The position numbers and the translations under genes are program-made. Source: Phormidium tanganyikae FI6-MK23 (GTDB lineage: Bacteria > Cyanobacteriota > Cyanobacteriia > Leptolyngbyales > Leptolyngbyaceae). From it: a stretch of DNA of 58,595 nucleotides. The notes below the pieces were generated by a model, which saw only the letters and a program-made list of their open reading frames with translations, had not been told where the DNA came from and ran no database searches. How positions within the stretch are numbered: the stretch's first letter is position 1; each line of letters begins with the position of its first letter. The DNA is taken from the NCBI GenBank assembly GCA_019359175.1, contig JAHHHU010000025.1:1-58595 (forward strand), read 5' to 3'. Below, piece after piece: positions 18,028 to 28,341 of this stretch.

Positions 18028-19716
18028 ATGTCTACTTATGATGCAATTATCATTGGTGCAGGTCATAATGGTTTGACTTGCGCCGCATATCTACTCAAAG
18101 CAGGATATAAAGTTCTTTTATTAGAGAAGCGTTCAGTTCCTGGAGGAGCGGCGACGACTGAAGCGATCATTCCGGAATTGCCTGAGTTTAAATTCAATCG
18201 TTGCGCGATCGATCATGAGTTTATTCATCTGGGACCCGTGGTTGAAGAGTTGGAGCTAACGAAATATGGATTAGAGTATCTCTACTGCGATCCGGTGGTT
18301 TTCTGTCCAAATCCTGATGGACGTTACTTTCTAGCGCATCAATCGGTTGAGAAAACTTGTGCGGGAATTGCTCAATATAGCGATCGTGATGCGCGAAAGT
18401 ATGCCGAATTTGTTGATCTTTGGCAACGCACGATCAATGCAATGACTCCTATTTTTAATGCGCCACCGAAATCGATCATTGATATTGCTGGCAACTATGA
18501 TTTTAAGAAGGTCAAAGATTTATTATCGATGGTAGGTTCCACTAACAAAGCTTTAGATTTCGTCAGAACAATGCTATCGAGTGCAGAAGACATTCTGCAC
18601 GAGTACTTTGATACGGAAATCGTGAAAGCTCCTTTGGCTCGGCTTGCGGCTGAAATGGGTGTGCCTCCCTCTCAGAAAAATTTAGCGATCGGGGCAATGA
18701 TGATGGCAATGCGACATCATCCCGGTATGGCACGCCCAAAAGGTGGAACAGGTGCGCTTACAGCAGCATTAGTAAAACTGGTTCAAAGCTTGGGCGGGGA
18801 GATTTTAACCGAACAGATGGTAAAGCAGATTTTAATTGATGATGGTCGTGCAGTGGGAGTACGAGTTGCGTCAGGTCAAGAGTACCGCGCGAAACATGGT
18901 GTTATCTCTAATATTGATGCGAGACGAGTGTTTTTACAGTTGATTGATCCAAATGATGTAGATTCAGCAGATGAACATCTACGAGAACGGCTCGATCGTA
19001 GAATTGTCAACAATAACGAAACGATTTTGAAGATCGATTTAGCAATGACTGAGCCGCTAAAGTTCATTCATCACGATCATAAAGATGAATATCTGATTGG
19101 ATCAATCCTAATTGCCGATTCAGTCAAGCACGTTGAGATTGCACATACCGATCCTGCGATCGGTCGAATTCCCGATGCTGATCCTTCAATGTACATTGTT
19201 CAACCGACAATGCTTGATCCGTCAATGGCTCCTGATGGCTGTCACACAGTTTGGATTGAATTCTTTGCACCTTATCAAGTCGAAAACGCTGAAGGGACAG
19301 GCTTGAATGGGACAGGCTGGACAGATGAACTAAAAAATAAAGTCGCCGATCGCGTCGTCAATAAGCTGGCGGACTATGCGCCCAATGTGAAAACTGCTAC
19401 GATCGCGCGTGCCGTTGAAAGTCCGGCTGAGTTGGGTGAGCGATTAGGGTCTTACAAAGGCAACTACTATCACATTGATATGACCTTAGAGCAAATGGTG
19501 TTCTTCCGTCCGCTGCCAGAGATTGCGAACTATAAAACCCCGATCGATAACCTCTATCTCACAGGTGCAGGCACTCATCCGGGGGGTTCGATTTCGGGAA
19601 TGCCGGGACGAAACTGTGCGCGGGTGTTTCTCCATGCTCGACAGCCTTTTTTGCAGACCTTCCGCGATGCTGGAAAATCAGCGAAATCGGTGTTTGAGGG
19701 AATTTTTAATAAATAG
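18028..19716 (+). CDS. crtO: CrtO-type beta-carotene ketolase / carotenoid oxidoreductase
   Basis: This 562-aa FAD oxidoreductase belongs to the phytoene-desaturase superfamily. The N-terminal dinucleotide fold is IIGAGHNGLTCAAYLLKAG, followed by LLEKRSVPGGAATTE. The C-terminal FAD segment is LYLTGAGTHPGGSISGMPGR. The length and the GHNGL motif fit CrtO, which adds a keto group to beta-carotene (echinenone synthesis), better than CrtP or CrtQ. Related CrtO-like proteins of unknown substrate exist, so the exact reaction is not certain. GAGGAG lies 11 bases before the ATG. It converges on nrdJ. Confidence 0.82.
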   Translation: MSTYDAIIIGAGHNGLTCAAYLLKAGYKVLLLEKRSVPGGAATTEAIIPELPEFKFNRCAIDHEFIHLGPVVEELELTKYGLEYLYCDPVVFCPNPDGRYFLAHQSVEKTCAGIAQYSDRDARKYAEFVDLWQRTINAMTPIFNAPPKSIIDIAGNYDFKKVKDLLSMVGSTNKALDFVRTMLSSAEDILHEYFDTEIVKAPLARLAAEMGVPPSQKNLAIGAMMMAMRHHPGMARPKGGTGALTAALVKLVQSLGGEILTEQMVKQILIDDGRAVGVRVASGQEYRAKHGVISNIDARRVFLQLIDPNDVDSADEHLRERLDRRIVNNNETILKIDLAMTEPLKFIHHDHKDEYLIGSILIADSVKHVEIAHTDPAIGRIPDADPSMYIVQPTMLDPSMAPDGCHTVWIEFFAPYQVENAEGTGLNGTGWTDELKNKVADRVVNKLADYAPNVKTATIARAVESPAELGERLGSYKGNYYHIDMTLEQMVFFRPLPEIANYKTPIDNLYLTGAGTHPGGSISGMPGRNCARVFLHARQPFLQTFRDAGKSAKSVFEGIFNK

Positions 19717-19720
19717 AAAA

Positions 19721-19751
19721 AAGGACTTCGATGTCAATCATCGAAGTCCTT
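19721..19751 (-). terminator. Terminator between crtO and nrdJ
   Basis: A perfect 13-bp stem (AAGGACTTCGATG) closes on a 5-base loop. On the minus strand it is followed by a run of T, so it mainly terminates nrdJ. The same hairpin follows crtO by 4 bases on the plus strand. Confidence 0.88.
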
Positions 19752-19771
19752 AATACGATTAGAAACGAGAT

Positions 19772-22093
19772 CTACTTCGTTTCAGAGAACAAGCATTTAT
19801 CAGAATCACATCCTGCTGGGCCTGCTTCGATTAAATCGCCGCCATCATGCCGCACTAACGCTGCGTAGAAGTCATCCATCGATCGACGTTCCACAACTTC
19901 CGCTTGGAGCCGCTCGAATGTTGCTTTATCGATCTTCTCAAACGGCAACCGAGGGAACGGTGCATCAAATCGCGCTAACAATGCCGCGCTAATGTAGCCT
20001 TCATTGTTCTCGATCGCCTGATGAATTCGAGTTGCTAAGTCTTCGATCTCATCTTCACGAAGCTCGATCGTTGCGCTCGTGTTGTGAGCGGTATAGTACT
20101 TCTGGACTTGGAGATAGAAATCCATCTGCGCCAAAGCTGAGAATTTCTCAATTTCAATCTGATCGGCTCCCGGAATGTTTGCCCAAGGCACTTCAACCGG
20201 AATCTCGACCAACCATTCTGTACAACGCGGATCAAACGGGTCATTCAACAGATTGCCGTTTTCATCTTTGTCCGACTGCGATGGAACAATGCTGTATCCA
20301 TAGTCCAGGCAAGCCATTGCAACCGGATCATTTTTGCGGAACGTAATCCGACGAATGAAGCGTTGAGCTTTCGGGGGATGCCAGCCTGAACTTGCACCCG
20401 TTAACAATGATTTCGTTCCCGCAGGCTGAACAGTAGTGCAGCGATTTGGACGACGAATGCTATGTCGATCGCAGTATTCGCCCACGACTCGGTGAACAAT
20501 CTCCTTCCAGCGCGAGAGATACTCTTTTTCCCGCTCTTTGAACTGCATTCCCGTCAAAGTATCAGGTCTACCTGCTTCCCACCAGCGCAACCACTCTGTT
20601 CCAAACGCCTGCACAAAGAAATCAAACAATCCGGTGAACGAAACACCTACGATCGGATCAACTTCACGCGAGTATTGATAGCGCGGCTCATTAAATCGAT
20701 GATTCAACAACGCCGCAACCGAGAGCGCACCCGCTGTAAAAGCTTGCTCTTGAGCTTCGTAATCGAGCGGATCAATCTGATTCAGGTGAACTTCAGATAA
20801 GTTACAGTGGAAATTAGTACCCAGAATTTCCCCGCACGGGTTAAGCCCGTAGCGTCCTAGCCGATGCTCAAGTTCTTCGCTCGGCATATTTGGATGCTTC
20901 TCTTGTATCCATTGTTGCCCGTTCCCAAGCTCGTAGTTCCGAATAAACTCTGATTTTAATTCGGGAGTTGTGAGAATATCGGCATTTGATCGAGCAATTG
21001 CCTCCGGAGCATATTGAATTGCACCTTCACCGGAATAGAACTGCTTACGAACGGCATCGATCGATTCTTGCAAGGTCGGTTTGTGATGATAAACGCGAGT
21101 GTGGTTTGCCATCCGCAACACATCGCGATCGGGATCAATCCGCCAATTCCCTTGATCGTCTTGCTGCCACAAGTTATCTTTCGCGTTTGCAAATCCAGCA
21201 TCTTCGCTGCTGCCTTGACGCATCCCAGCCGATCTTCTAATGTTTCCAGCCACCACACAAGCCGCCGCCTCATCAATCAGCAAACAGCATTCGATCGGGC
21301 TTAACTTGCGTCCGATCGCGCGATTCAATACTTTCGCACAGCGATCGTACAGTGCAGGGAGTCGAATCGGATTCGCAACGCCACCAAATCCTTTCAGGCG
21401 CTCACCTGCAGGACGCACATGACCCAGATCGATCGAGACCTCGACATCACCCGTAAAGCGATCGTCGCTTGATAGTTCTAATAAAGTCTGATACGACTTC
21501 ACCCAACCTTGACGACTATCACCAACTTGAATCGTGACGCGATTTTCGCTGATTTCAACTTCCGTCTCGTTCTCTCTGAGAAAATCAGCAACTTCACCAA
21601 TCTCTCTGGTGATCGCCACATTCAAGCGATTGCGGATTTCGGGTAAGCGATCGGTATATTTCGGCTCCAACACCGCACCCGTTCCGCTCCCCATCATTGC
21701 CAGATCCATCATTAGACCAAAGGCACGCCAATCGATCAAATTCGTGCTAGTGCAGTTGTACGAACCAGAGAAGTTCTCAGGCTTGTTGATCCAATTAGTT
21801 CCGCCGACCCAGAGCCAGCGACCCGATGGTAAACAGCGCATCGATCGCTGCGTTTCTTCGATCAGTGCCTGCTCTTCTGGGGTAAAATTGCCAAGGTTAG
21901 CGAGTCCTTGAATGGTACGCTGGCTCACTTGTGCCCAAGACTCGCGCCGAGTTTCGCTCAACTTGCGGCTATAGGTTCGATAAAATACCGGATTGGCGGC
22001 GGGAGCCGAAGCCGGAAACTGACTGTTATTTTCGCCAAACTCTGGCAAACTAGAGCCAGAAAACTCTTTTAGACGGGTGATATCTTGAACCAT
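19772..22093 (-). CDS. nrdJ: Adenosylcobalamin-dependent (class II) ribonucleotide reductase
   Basis: NrdJ reduces ribonucleoside triphosphates to deoxyribonucleotides with a B12-generated thiyl radical, without needing oxygen. The 773-aa monomeric type shows SYNCTSTNL (first active-site Cys), NPCGEI (radical Cys motif), VQPAGTKSLLTGASSG, and a C-terminal redox pair in GCDSDKC. AGGAG lies 6 bases before the ATG. The leader carries an inverted repeat at 22149-22173. I see no obvious cobalamin-riboswitch B12 box there. Confidence 0.94.
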   Translation of the reverse strand: MVQDITRLKEFSGSSLPEFGENNSQFPASAPAANPVFYRTYSRKLSETRRESWAQVSQRTIQGLANLGNFTPEEQALIEETQRSMRCLPSGRWLWVGGTNWINKPENFSGSYNCTSTNLIDWRAFGLMMDLAMMGSGTGAVLEPKYTDRLPEIRNRLNVAITREIGEVADFLRENETEVEISENRVTIQVGDSRQGWVKSYQTLLELSSDDRFTGDVEVSIDLGHVRPAGERLKGFGGVANPIRLPALYDRCAKVLNRAIGRKLSPIECCLLIDEAAACVVAGNIRRSAGMRQGSSEDAGFANAKDNLWQQDDQGNWRIDPDRDVLRMANHTRVYHHKPTLQESIDAVRKQFYSGEGAIQYAPEAIARSNADILTTPELKSEFIRNYELGNGQQWIQEKHPNMPSEELEHRLGRYGLNPCGEILGTNFHCNLSEVHLNQIDPLDYEAQEQAFTAGALSVAALLNHRFNEPRYQYSREVDPIVGVSFTGLFDFFVQAFGTEWLRWWEAGRPDTLTGMQFKEREKEYLSRWKEIVHRVVGEYCDRHSIRRPNRCTTVQPAGTKSLLTGASSGWHPPKAQRFIRRITFRKNDPVAMACLDYGYSIVPSQSDKDENGNLLNDPFDPRCTEWLVEIPVEVPWANIPGADQIEIEKFSALAQMDFYLQVQKYYTAHNTSATIELREDEIEDLATRIHQAIENNEGYISAALLARFDAPFPRLPFEKIDKATFERLQAEVVERRSMDDFYAALVRHDGGDLIEAGPAGCDSDKCLFSETK

Positions 22094-22434
22094 TTGGGAC
22101 TCCTTTCGTGAGCTTGCGCCAACTATCTTCGACCTAAAAACGCTATAGGTAGTGATTACATAATAGCCACTACTCTACATCTGGTACGAAAAATGATCAA
22201 GTAATTTTCAGATAGTCTAATCGTACTAATCTCTTGCTAGAGTATAGCGGTAAATTTGCACTACTCATCTCACGATGACAAGGAATTTACGATCGTTACT
22301 CTCTCGCAGGTTGCGATCGCCAAAAAATTCTCGTTTCTATTTCAACAACCAATCCCCCAATTCCCTGCTCCCTGTCCTAAAATGCTGAATGACTTGCAAG
22401 ATCCATTTCTGACTGCCGCATTCCCCTTTTTGCC
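22094..22434. other. Intergenic region, divergent promoters of nrdJ and the TonB-like gene
   Basis: The 341 bases hold no convincing coding frame. They are AT-rich near 22180-22260, which fits promoters in both directions. The only structure I see is the inverted repeat at 22149-22173. Confidence 0.5.
22149..22173. promoter_or_regulatory. Inverted repeat upstream of nrdJ (possible operator)
   Basis: GTAGTG and CACTAC face each other across 13 bases, 55 bases before the nrdJ start. The position fits an operator. NrdR boxes are known regulators of such genes, but this sequence is not a clear NrdR box, so the regulator is open. Confidence 0.35.
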
Positions 22435-23529
22435 ATGACTTTCCTCCGCACCCTACCCGATACCCTCCAGCAGCCTGCCGCACTTGCCATGTTAGGGTCA
22501 GTAGGCGTGCATCTGATTCTCTTCGCCACGTTACCTGCTTTTACTTCTTCGACAGAACCTCGCCCCGAAGCAGAGGTGCGCCGCGTTCGCCTCTTGGAAC
22601 CCCCACAAGGAAGTTCTGCACCCCAAGCCTCCAGATCTCAGCTTGGATTGCCTCCTGTGCCGAATACGCCCAACAGTAAGATTCAGCTTCCGCCAGTCGG
22701 ATCGGGCACATCCCCGCTGCCGAATCCGCTCTACACGATTCCCGATTTGACGCAGCCGATTCCCATTCCAAGCCCGCCTCAAAATCAGATTTCGTCTCAG
22801 GATCGATTTAACGATTTGCTTCGCCGACTCGCTGCCCGACAAAAGCAAATCGATCAACAGCAGCAAGCTACGATCAAAATTCCGAAAAATCCTCCGGTTA
22901 AACCCTCTACAGAACCGACGACGAATCCAAGCCCGAATGTGGAGCCAGCCGATCCGAAAGAAGTTGCAAGCACTGTAAGTCCCCAGCCACCTGCTGGAAC
23001 CATTCCAGCGACACCGACCACACCCCCTTCCGCCCCTTCTACCCCCCAAACGTCAAACGATCGACTTCTCGCCGCTTTGCGATACAACCCCGATGAAGTT
23101 ACTCAGCCTGGTGATGTCGAGCCTGTGCAAGATTTTGTGCAACTCATTACGCAACGAGGCATCAATGTAGATTGGAGCAAAGACTATATTCGAGTCCGTC
23201 AGCTTCAAGATCCAAAACTTGAAAAACCCATTCCAGAATTGCCCTATCCCTTATCTTTTCCGCTGAACAAGTACCAGCAGCATCCAGTTGCAGTTGCAGT
23301 CTTAGTCGGCAAAGATGGAAAACCGCTTCCGGGCACGAAACCTGAGCTGATTGGAAGCACGGGTTATCAAATCCTGAATGACAAAGCGATCGAGATTATT
23401 CAGCAACAATCGAATCAGCCGAATACATATCCTGCGATCGCGGAAGATAGGGTTCGCGTGTATGTTTATGAGTTTCAGTTCAAAGCACCAAACATCGGAA
23501 CGGCTTCAGTTCCGCAGCAGGGAACATAA
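22435..23529 (+). CDS. TonB-like proline-rich envelope protein
   Basis: This 364-aa protein has one N-terminal membrane helix (about residues 17-36), a long Pro/Thr/Gln-rich linker (about 40-215) of the kind that spans the periplasm, and a C-terminal domain of about 130 residues. That domain reads VAVLVGKDGKPLPGTKPELIGS and ends VRVYVYEFQF, like the TonB C-terminal fold (NDKAIEII is typical). TonB transmits energy to outer-membrane transporters. No receptor or ExbB/ExbD gene lies nearby. It converges on prmA with no base between the two stop codons. Confidence 0.75.
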   Translation: MTFLRTLPDTLQQPAALAMLGSVGVHLILFATLPAFTSSTEPRPEAEVRRVRLLEPPQGSSAPQASRSQLGLPPVPNTPNSKIQLPPVGSGTSPLPNPLYTIPDLTQPIPIPSPPQNQISSQDRFNDLLRRLAARQKQIDQQQQATIKIPKNPPVKPSTEPTTNPSPNVEPADPKEVASTVSPQPPAGTIPATPTTPPSAPSTPQTSNDRLLAALRYNPDEVTQPGDVEPVQDFVQLITQRGINVDWSKDYIRVRQLQDPKLEKPIPELPYPLSFPLNKYQQHPVAVAVLVGKDGKPLPGTKPELIGSTGYQILNDKAIEIIQQQSNQPNTYPAIAEDRVRVYVYEFQFKAPNIGTASVPQQGT

Positions 23530-24420
23530 TCACGATCGACGAACATTCAAGCAACACCAATCGCCGCGTTTCCAAAGCGCTGCCACGATCCAACCATTTG
23601 CCTCTAATGTATCGGCGACAGGTTTCGCTTGCTCTAATAAGATTCCGCTCAAAATTCCCCAACTTGTCGCTTTTACAAGCGGTGTCCACTGCGGAATCAA
23701 ATCGATGATCACTTCCGCCAAAATGTTACACACCAGTCCATCGACAGGCTGATCGATCAATTTCGCTAGTTCCGCAACACTACCTTGATCCACAGTCAAT
23801 CGACTCGGATCAATGCGATTGAGTTCGATGTTCTCGTGTGTAGCTTTGACGGCTAGCGGATCGGTATCAACTGCGTAAGCTTTCTTTGCTCCCAAAAGCA
23901 ATGCTCCGACTGAGAGAATTCCAGAACCACAACCGATATCTGCGATCGTCATTTTTTCCGGCTCTTCCCCCAGTCGCATCTCCAACGCTTCTAAACAAAG
24001 CTGCGTTGTCGCATGATCTCCGGTTCCAAATGCCACACCGGGTTCAAGCTGCATAATAATACGATCGGTCTTTTCCGGTACAGGCAGCCAAGCCGGATTA
24101 ATCAGAAAGCGATCGCCCACTTCTTGCGGCTTCCAGTAGGTTTTCCAGCTACTTGCCCAATCTTCTTCATCAATGATGCGCCATTGTATGATCGGGCTTG
24201 GCAACTTCATACACAGCGCATCTTGTTTCAACAACAAGGACAATGCAGAGAGATCCAATAGCTGGACTTGTTGTTGGGGCAGATAAGCACACACCAAACA
24301 AGATGAACCTTGAGTCTGACTCGATGCGCCCCGACAGCCAAAGTTATCAAACCGCCAGATTGCCGTCTCTTCAAGAGCCGCATCACATAGAACTTGAATT
24401 TCCCACCAACTGTTAGACAT
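23530..24420 (-). CDS. prmA: Ribosomal protein L11 methyltransferase
   Basis: PrmA trimethylates ribosomal protein L11 using S-adenosylmethionine. The 296-aa protein shows the family signature [23 protein letters not shown] motif I ([20 protein letters not shown]), the acidic end of motif II ([13 protein letters not shown]) and the VCNILAEVI motif. It lies 54 bases downstream of serA on the same strand, so the two may be co-transcribed. Confidence 0.93.
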   Translation of the reverse strand: MSNSWWEIQVLCDAALEETAIWRFDNFGCRGASSQTQGSSCLVCAYLPQQQVQLLDLSALSLLLKQDALCMKLPSPIIQWRIIDEEDWASSWKTYWKPQEVGDRFLINPAWLPVPEKTDRIIMQLEPGVAFGTGDHATTQLCLEALEMRLGEEPEKMTIADIGCGSGILSVGALLLGAKKAYAVDTDPLAVKATHENIELNRIDPSRLTVDQGSVAELAKLIDQPVDGLVCNILAEVIIDLIPQWTPLVKATSWGILSGILLEQAKPVADTLEANGWIVAALWKRGDWCCLNVRRS

Positions 24421-24474
24421 AGTGCTGAAGAATGAAGGGCAAAGGATGAAGAACAGCCTCCACCCTCCAGGTTT

Positions 24475-26055
24475 CTACAAAGTAACGGTATAAGCGTCAC
24501 GAATTCCAGTGACTTGCTTAATCCCATTGAGAATGTTCTCTGGCAGTGGATCATCAATGCTCAGAACCATCACTGCATCGCCGCGCACAATCTTCCGCCC
24601 CACCTGCATACTTGCGATGTTGACATTCGACTCACCCAGCAATGAACCAATTTGCCCGATGATTCCCGGTGTATCCCGGTGTAAGGTGAACAACATGTAG
24701 CGATTCGGCGGAACGTTGACCGGAAACTCATTGATACTGGTGATCCGAATCTCATCATCACCGAGCAATGCACCCGTAACTGAATGTTCTCCGAGTGTTC
24801 CTTTTGCCGATAAATGCAGTGATCCCGCATAGTCTTTGATTGACGCATCGCGAGTTTCGATCACTCGAATCCCCCGTTCTTTTGCTTCAATGCTGGCATT
24901 CACATAGTTTACGCGCTCTTGCAAAGCAGGGGATAACAATCCTTTCAATGCAGCAATCACGATCGGTTGACTTTGATTCGTCGCCAAATCTCCACGCAGT
25001 CCAATGTTCAGCGCTTCAATCCGTCCACCTGCCAACTGTCCGACCATCTTTCCGAGCGTTTCCGCTAGCTGTAAGTAGGGCTTCAACTGCTCCATCACTT
25101 CAGGACGCAAGCCTGGAATGTTCACGGCAGATCGAGCAGGTTCACCAAGCAGCACATCGCGGATTTGTTCTGCAACATCGATCGCGACATTCACCTGAGC
25201 TTCTTCGGTCGATGCGCCTAAGTGGGGAGTCAAGACAATTTCTTTACCCAATGCTGTGAGCGGCGATTCTCCGAGCGGCTCACTTGAGAACACATCTAAA
25301 GCGGCTCCCGCGATTTTTCCAGCTTTTAGAGCTTCGGCGATCGCGCTTTCATCAATGATTCCACCCCGCGCACAGTTGATGATCCGAACATTCGGTTTCA
25401 TTTTCGCGATCGAATCTGCATTGATCAAATTCGCAGTCTCTGGAGTTTTGGGAATGTGCAATGTAATATAGTCCGCCGACTGGAACAACACATCCAACTC
25501 AACCAAGCTACAGCCCAACTGTTCCGCGCGTTCAACAGAGATAAATGGATCATACGCCAGCAGCTTCATTCCCATCGCTCGCGCCACGGTTGCGACGTGC
25601 GCCCCGATCTTACCCAAGCCAACGACACCTAGCGTTTTGTTATAAACCTCGTTGCCTGTATAGCTTTTACGATCCCACTTTCCTTGTTTCAGCTTCTCGT
25701 TCGCTTCGGGAATGTAGCGCGATAGCGACAGCATCATCGCCAACGTATGTTCAGCAGCAGCGATCGTATTTCCTTCAGGCGAGTTGACAACGATCACGCC
25801 TTTTCGAGTCGCAGCAGGCACATCGACGTTATCGACTCCCACACCCGCACGCCCGATGATTTTCAAATTGCGTCCTGCCTCAATCACTTCGGCAGTCACG
25901 CGCGTTCCAGAGCGAATCATAATCGCGTCGTACTCTGGAATCACTTCAACAAGCTGCTCTTTGCTGAGATCAGTTTTGATATCAACTTGAGCGACCTGGG
26001 ACAAAATATCAATTCCGACTTGATCGATCGGATCAGAAACAAGAACCTTGGGCAT
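24475..26055 (-). CDS. serA: D-3-phosphoglycerate dehydrogenase
   Basis: SerA oxidises 3-phosphoglycerate to phosphohydroxypyruvate, the first step of the phosphorylated serine pathway. The 526-aa long form has the NAD fold ([20 protein letters not shown]), catalytic residues in [12 protein letters not shown] and [12 protein letters not shown], an allosteric-substrate-binding domain (about 320-450) and a C-terminal ACT domain that commonly binds serine. I start at MPKVLVSD; a 29-codon upstream extension is open but not family-like. With the glycolate cycle nearby, the cell has two routes to serine. Confidence 0.94.
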   Translation of the reverse strand: MPKVLVSDPIDQVGIDILSQVAQVDIKTDLSKEQLVEVIPEYDAIMIRSGTRVTAEVIEAGRNLKIIGRAGVGVDNVDVPAATRKGVIVVNSPEGNTIAAAEHTLAMMLSLSRYIPEANEKLKQGKWDRKSYTGNEVYNKTLGVVGLGKIGAHVATVARAMGMKLLAYDPFISVERAEQLGCSLVELDVLFQSADYITLHIPKTPETANLINADSIAKMKPNVRIINCARGGIIDESAIAEALKAGKIAGAALDVFSSEPLGESPLTALGKEIVLTPHLGASTEEAQVNVAIDVAEQIRDVLLGEPARSAVNIPGLRPEVMEQLKPYLQLAETLGKMVGQLAGGRIEALNIGLRGDLATNQSQPIVIAALKGLLSPALQERVNYVNASIEAKERGIRVIETRDASIKDYAGSLHLSAKGTLGEHSVTGALLGDDEIRITSINEFPVNVPPNRYMLFTLHRDTPGIIGQIGSLLGESNVNIASMQVGRKIVRGDAVMVLSIDDPLPENILNGIKQVTGIRDAYTVTL

Positions 26056-26229
26056 AACGGCGGCGAAAGGCAGAGTGGGTAGGTGTAGAAAATTCAGATG
26101 TCCGAGTTTTCCACAGTTAGTCATTCTAATAGATCCCGGCAACTCCCTCCGCGCATTCCTGAAAAGTTTTCGATTTGAGCCTTGACGCTGTCCGTTAAGA
26201 TAAGAACAGCGTTACTAGAGCCTGACATT

Positions 26230-26913
26230 ATGGTTCGTGAGGGTGTCATATTTCCTCCCACTAATCTTTACAGCGATGGGCCGCCGTTAGAATCTGATTT
26301 TCACCGTAATCAAATTAACTTGCTGATTCGATTACTGGGATTTTGGTGGCGCGATCGCTCAGATTTTTACATTTCTGGCAATCTGACCGTGTACTACAAC
26401 GAGCAGCAGCTCAGAAAGCGGGATTTTCGAGGGCCAGATGTATTCGTTGTGTTGGGAGCGGAAAAGCGCGATCGACGCAGTTGGGCAATTTGGGAAGAAG
26501 GCGGCAAATATCCAAACGTTGTAATTGAATTGCTGTCTAGCTCTACCGCAACGGTTGATCGCGGTAAGAAAAAAGATCTTTATCAAGATGTGTGGCGCGT
26601 TCCAGAATATTACTGGTTTCACCCTGAAACGATGGAGTTCGCAGGGTTTCGCTTAGTCGGAGGAAATTATGTTGCGATCGAGCCGACCGAAAGCGGCAGG
26701 TTGCAAAGTGAGCAATTAGGTTTAGAACTCGGCATCCACGATCGAAAACTCCGTTGGTTTACCGCAGAAGGCGACTTAATTCCCTTACCCGAAGAAGCAG
26801 AGCGCCAACAAGCAGAACAGGAACGGCAACGCGCAGACCAAGAGCAACAAGCCAGAGAGCGCTTAGAAAACTATTTGCGATCGCAGGGCATCGATCCGGA
26901 TCAACTCCCCTGA
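26230..26913 (+). CDS. Uma2-family putative restriction-like nuclease
   Basis: This 227-aa DUF820/Uma2 protein belongs to the PD-(D/E)XK superfamily, which is expanded in cyanobacteria. The core strand and helix residues are RKRDFRGPDVFVVLG, PNVVIELLSSSTATVDRGKK and PEYYWFHPETMEF, giving a D...E-x-hydrophobic-pattern catalytic set. The C-terminal 45 residues form a Gln/Glu/Arg-rich coiled coil, common in this family. The start is the ATG at 26230. The role is unknown. It resembles a standalone nuclease more than part of a visible operon. Confidence 0.82.
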   Translation: MVREGVIFPPTNLYSDGPPLESDFHRNQINLLIRLLGFWWRDRSDFYISGNLTVYYNEQQLRKRDFRGPDVFVVLGAEKRDRRSWAIWEEGGKYPNVVIELLSSSTATVDRGKKKDLYQDVWRVPEYYWFHPETMEFAGFRLVGGNYVAIEPTESGRLQSEQLGLELGIHDRKLRWFTAEGDLIPLPEEAERQQAEQERQRADQEQQARERLENYLRSQGIDPDQLP

Positions 26914-26951
26914 CCTGATAAGATGCCTACTGAACGGGTTATGGTGATTTT

Positions 26952-27242
26952 ATGAGTACCGAAAATCAAAGCACAACAGGCGCAGACGCGATCGATGTTG
27001 CGATCGCAAACGGAATCGATTTTGATGGCTCTCCGATTCCGACCGAGAAATTAGACTTATACACGAAAGTCATGGCACTCGAAGCCGGACGACAACGCAG
27101 CGGAGTCTCAAACACGATGCGATCGCGCATTGTTCGCATCGGAGCAAAACACATTCCCCAAGCCGAATTGAATCAAATGCTGGAATCAGCAGGATTCGCA
27201 CCCCTCAAAGAGAAAGAAATCGCCTTTTTCTACAACAAGTAA
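26952..27242 (+). CDS. Uncharacterised 96-aa protein coupled to the ammonia-lyase gene
   Basis: I do not recognise a named domain. The protein is soluble, starts with an acidic low-complexity segment (TENQSTTGADAID), and then has a charged helical core (LDLYTKVMALEAGRQRSG, RIVRIGAKHIPQAELNQML). The last segment, GFAPLKEKEIAFFYNK, is strongly basic/aromatic. Its TAA overlaps the ATG of the PLP enzyme that follows (TAATG), so the two are translationally coupled. It follows the Uma2 gene by 38 bases. Confidence 0.75.
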   Translation: MSTENQSTTGADAIDVAIANGIDFDGSPIPTEKLDLYTKVMALEAGRQRSGVSNTMRSRIVRIGAKHIPQAELNQMLESAGFAPLKEKEIAFFYNK

Positions 27243-28252
27243 TGTCTGTCACCTACTCGGATATCTTAGCGGCTGCCGATCGTCTTTCAGGTGTCGCACA
27301 CCGAACCCCTGTACTCACTTCAAATACGGTGAATCAGCGGACTCGCGCTCAAGTGTTTTTCAAGTGCGAGAACTTTCAGCGATCGGGGTCGTTTAAGTTC
27401 CGGGGTGCATATAACGCAATGTCCCAGTTAACCGATGAACAGCGCAAACGCGGCGTTGTGGCGTACTCATCGGGCAATCATGGTCAAGCGTTGGCATTGG
27501 CGGGTCAAATCTTAGATGTGCCAGTGACGATCGTGATGCCCAATGATGCGCCAGCGGTGAAGAAAGCAGCAACCCAAAGCTACGAAGCGGAAATTATTTT
27601 TTACAATCGTGCCTTGCAGAAACGAGAAGAAGTCACGCGATCGATTGTGAACGATCGGGGTTTAACTCTAATTCCTCCGTTTGATTTCGCGCCAGTCATC
27701 GCAGGACAAGGAACAGCGGCAAAAGAACTGATCGAAGAAGTGGGCGATCTCGATGTTCTACTGGTGTGTTGCGGGGGTGGGGGATTGTTATCGGGATGTG
27801 CGATCGCAACTGATACCCTTGCTCCAAACTGTCAAATTATCGGAGTCGAACCAAAACGCGCGGATGATGCAACTCGATCGTTCTACAGTAAAACGCTGCA
27901 AACCATGGAAAATGCGAATACGATCGCAGATGGTGCGAGAACGGCTTCTTTAGGAGAATTAACCTTTCCGCTAATTTTGGAATACGTCGATGAGATGGTT
28001 ACAGTTTCCGAAGCAGCAATCCTACGAACCCTGTTCTTTGTTTGGGAACGGCTCAAAATTGTAGTAGAACCGACTGGAGTTCTTGCTGCTGCTGCATTGT
28101 TAGAAGGAGTTGTCTCTTTTCCTGATGCCAAGATTGGCGTGATTGTGAGCGGCGGCAATGTTGATTTAAAGGAAGCCGGAAAGCTTTTTACCAAAGCAAC
28201 TGCGAGAGAGAAATCCTCACAACGTCGCCCGCTTGCACAAGAAATGAGTTAA
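27242..28252 (+). CDS. Threonine/serine dehydratase-like PLP enzyme (hydroxyaspartate ammonia-lyase/serine racemase type)
   Basis: This 336-aa fold-type II PLP enzyme has the Schiff-base Lys in SGSFKFRGAYNA, the substrate loop SSGNHGQALA and the phosphate-binding CCGGGGLLSG. The length and the lack of an ACT domain separate it from biosynthetic IlvA and place it with serine racemase, L-threo-3-hydroxyaspartate ammonia-lyase and catabolic threonine deaminase. Sequence alone does not decide between these. It is translationally coupled to the 96-aa protein before it. Confidence 0.85.
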   Translation: MSVTYSDILAAADRLSGVAHRTPVLTSNTVNQRTRAQVFFKCENFQRSGSFKFRGAYNAMSQLTDEQRKRGVVAYSSGNHGQALALAGQILDVPVTIVMPNDAPAVKKAATQSYEAEIIFYNRALQKREEVTRSIVNDRGLTLIPPFDFAPVIAGQGTAAKELIEEVGDLDVLLVCCGGGGLLSGCAIATDTLAPNCQIIGVEPKRADDATRSFYSKTLQTMENANTIADGARTASLGELTFPLILEYVDEMVTVSEAAILRTLFFVWERLKIVVEPTGVLAAAALLEGVVSFPDAKIGVIVSGGNVDLKEAGKLFTKATAREKSSQRRPLAQEMS

Positions 28253-28341
28253 TTCGGAATCGATCGTCTTTGTAGTTCCTCGACGGGGGGAGTGATTCAC
28301 TGGGTACGCTAATCCTATCCCACTCAACAAGGACAATCATT

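Noticed and set aside
22094-22434. Cobalamin riboswitch before nrdJ
   Set aside because: No B12-box-like sequence is visible on the minus strand.
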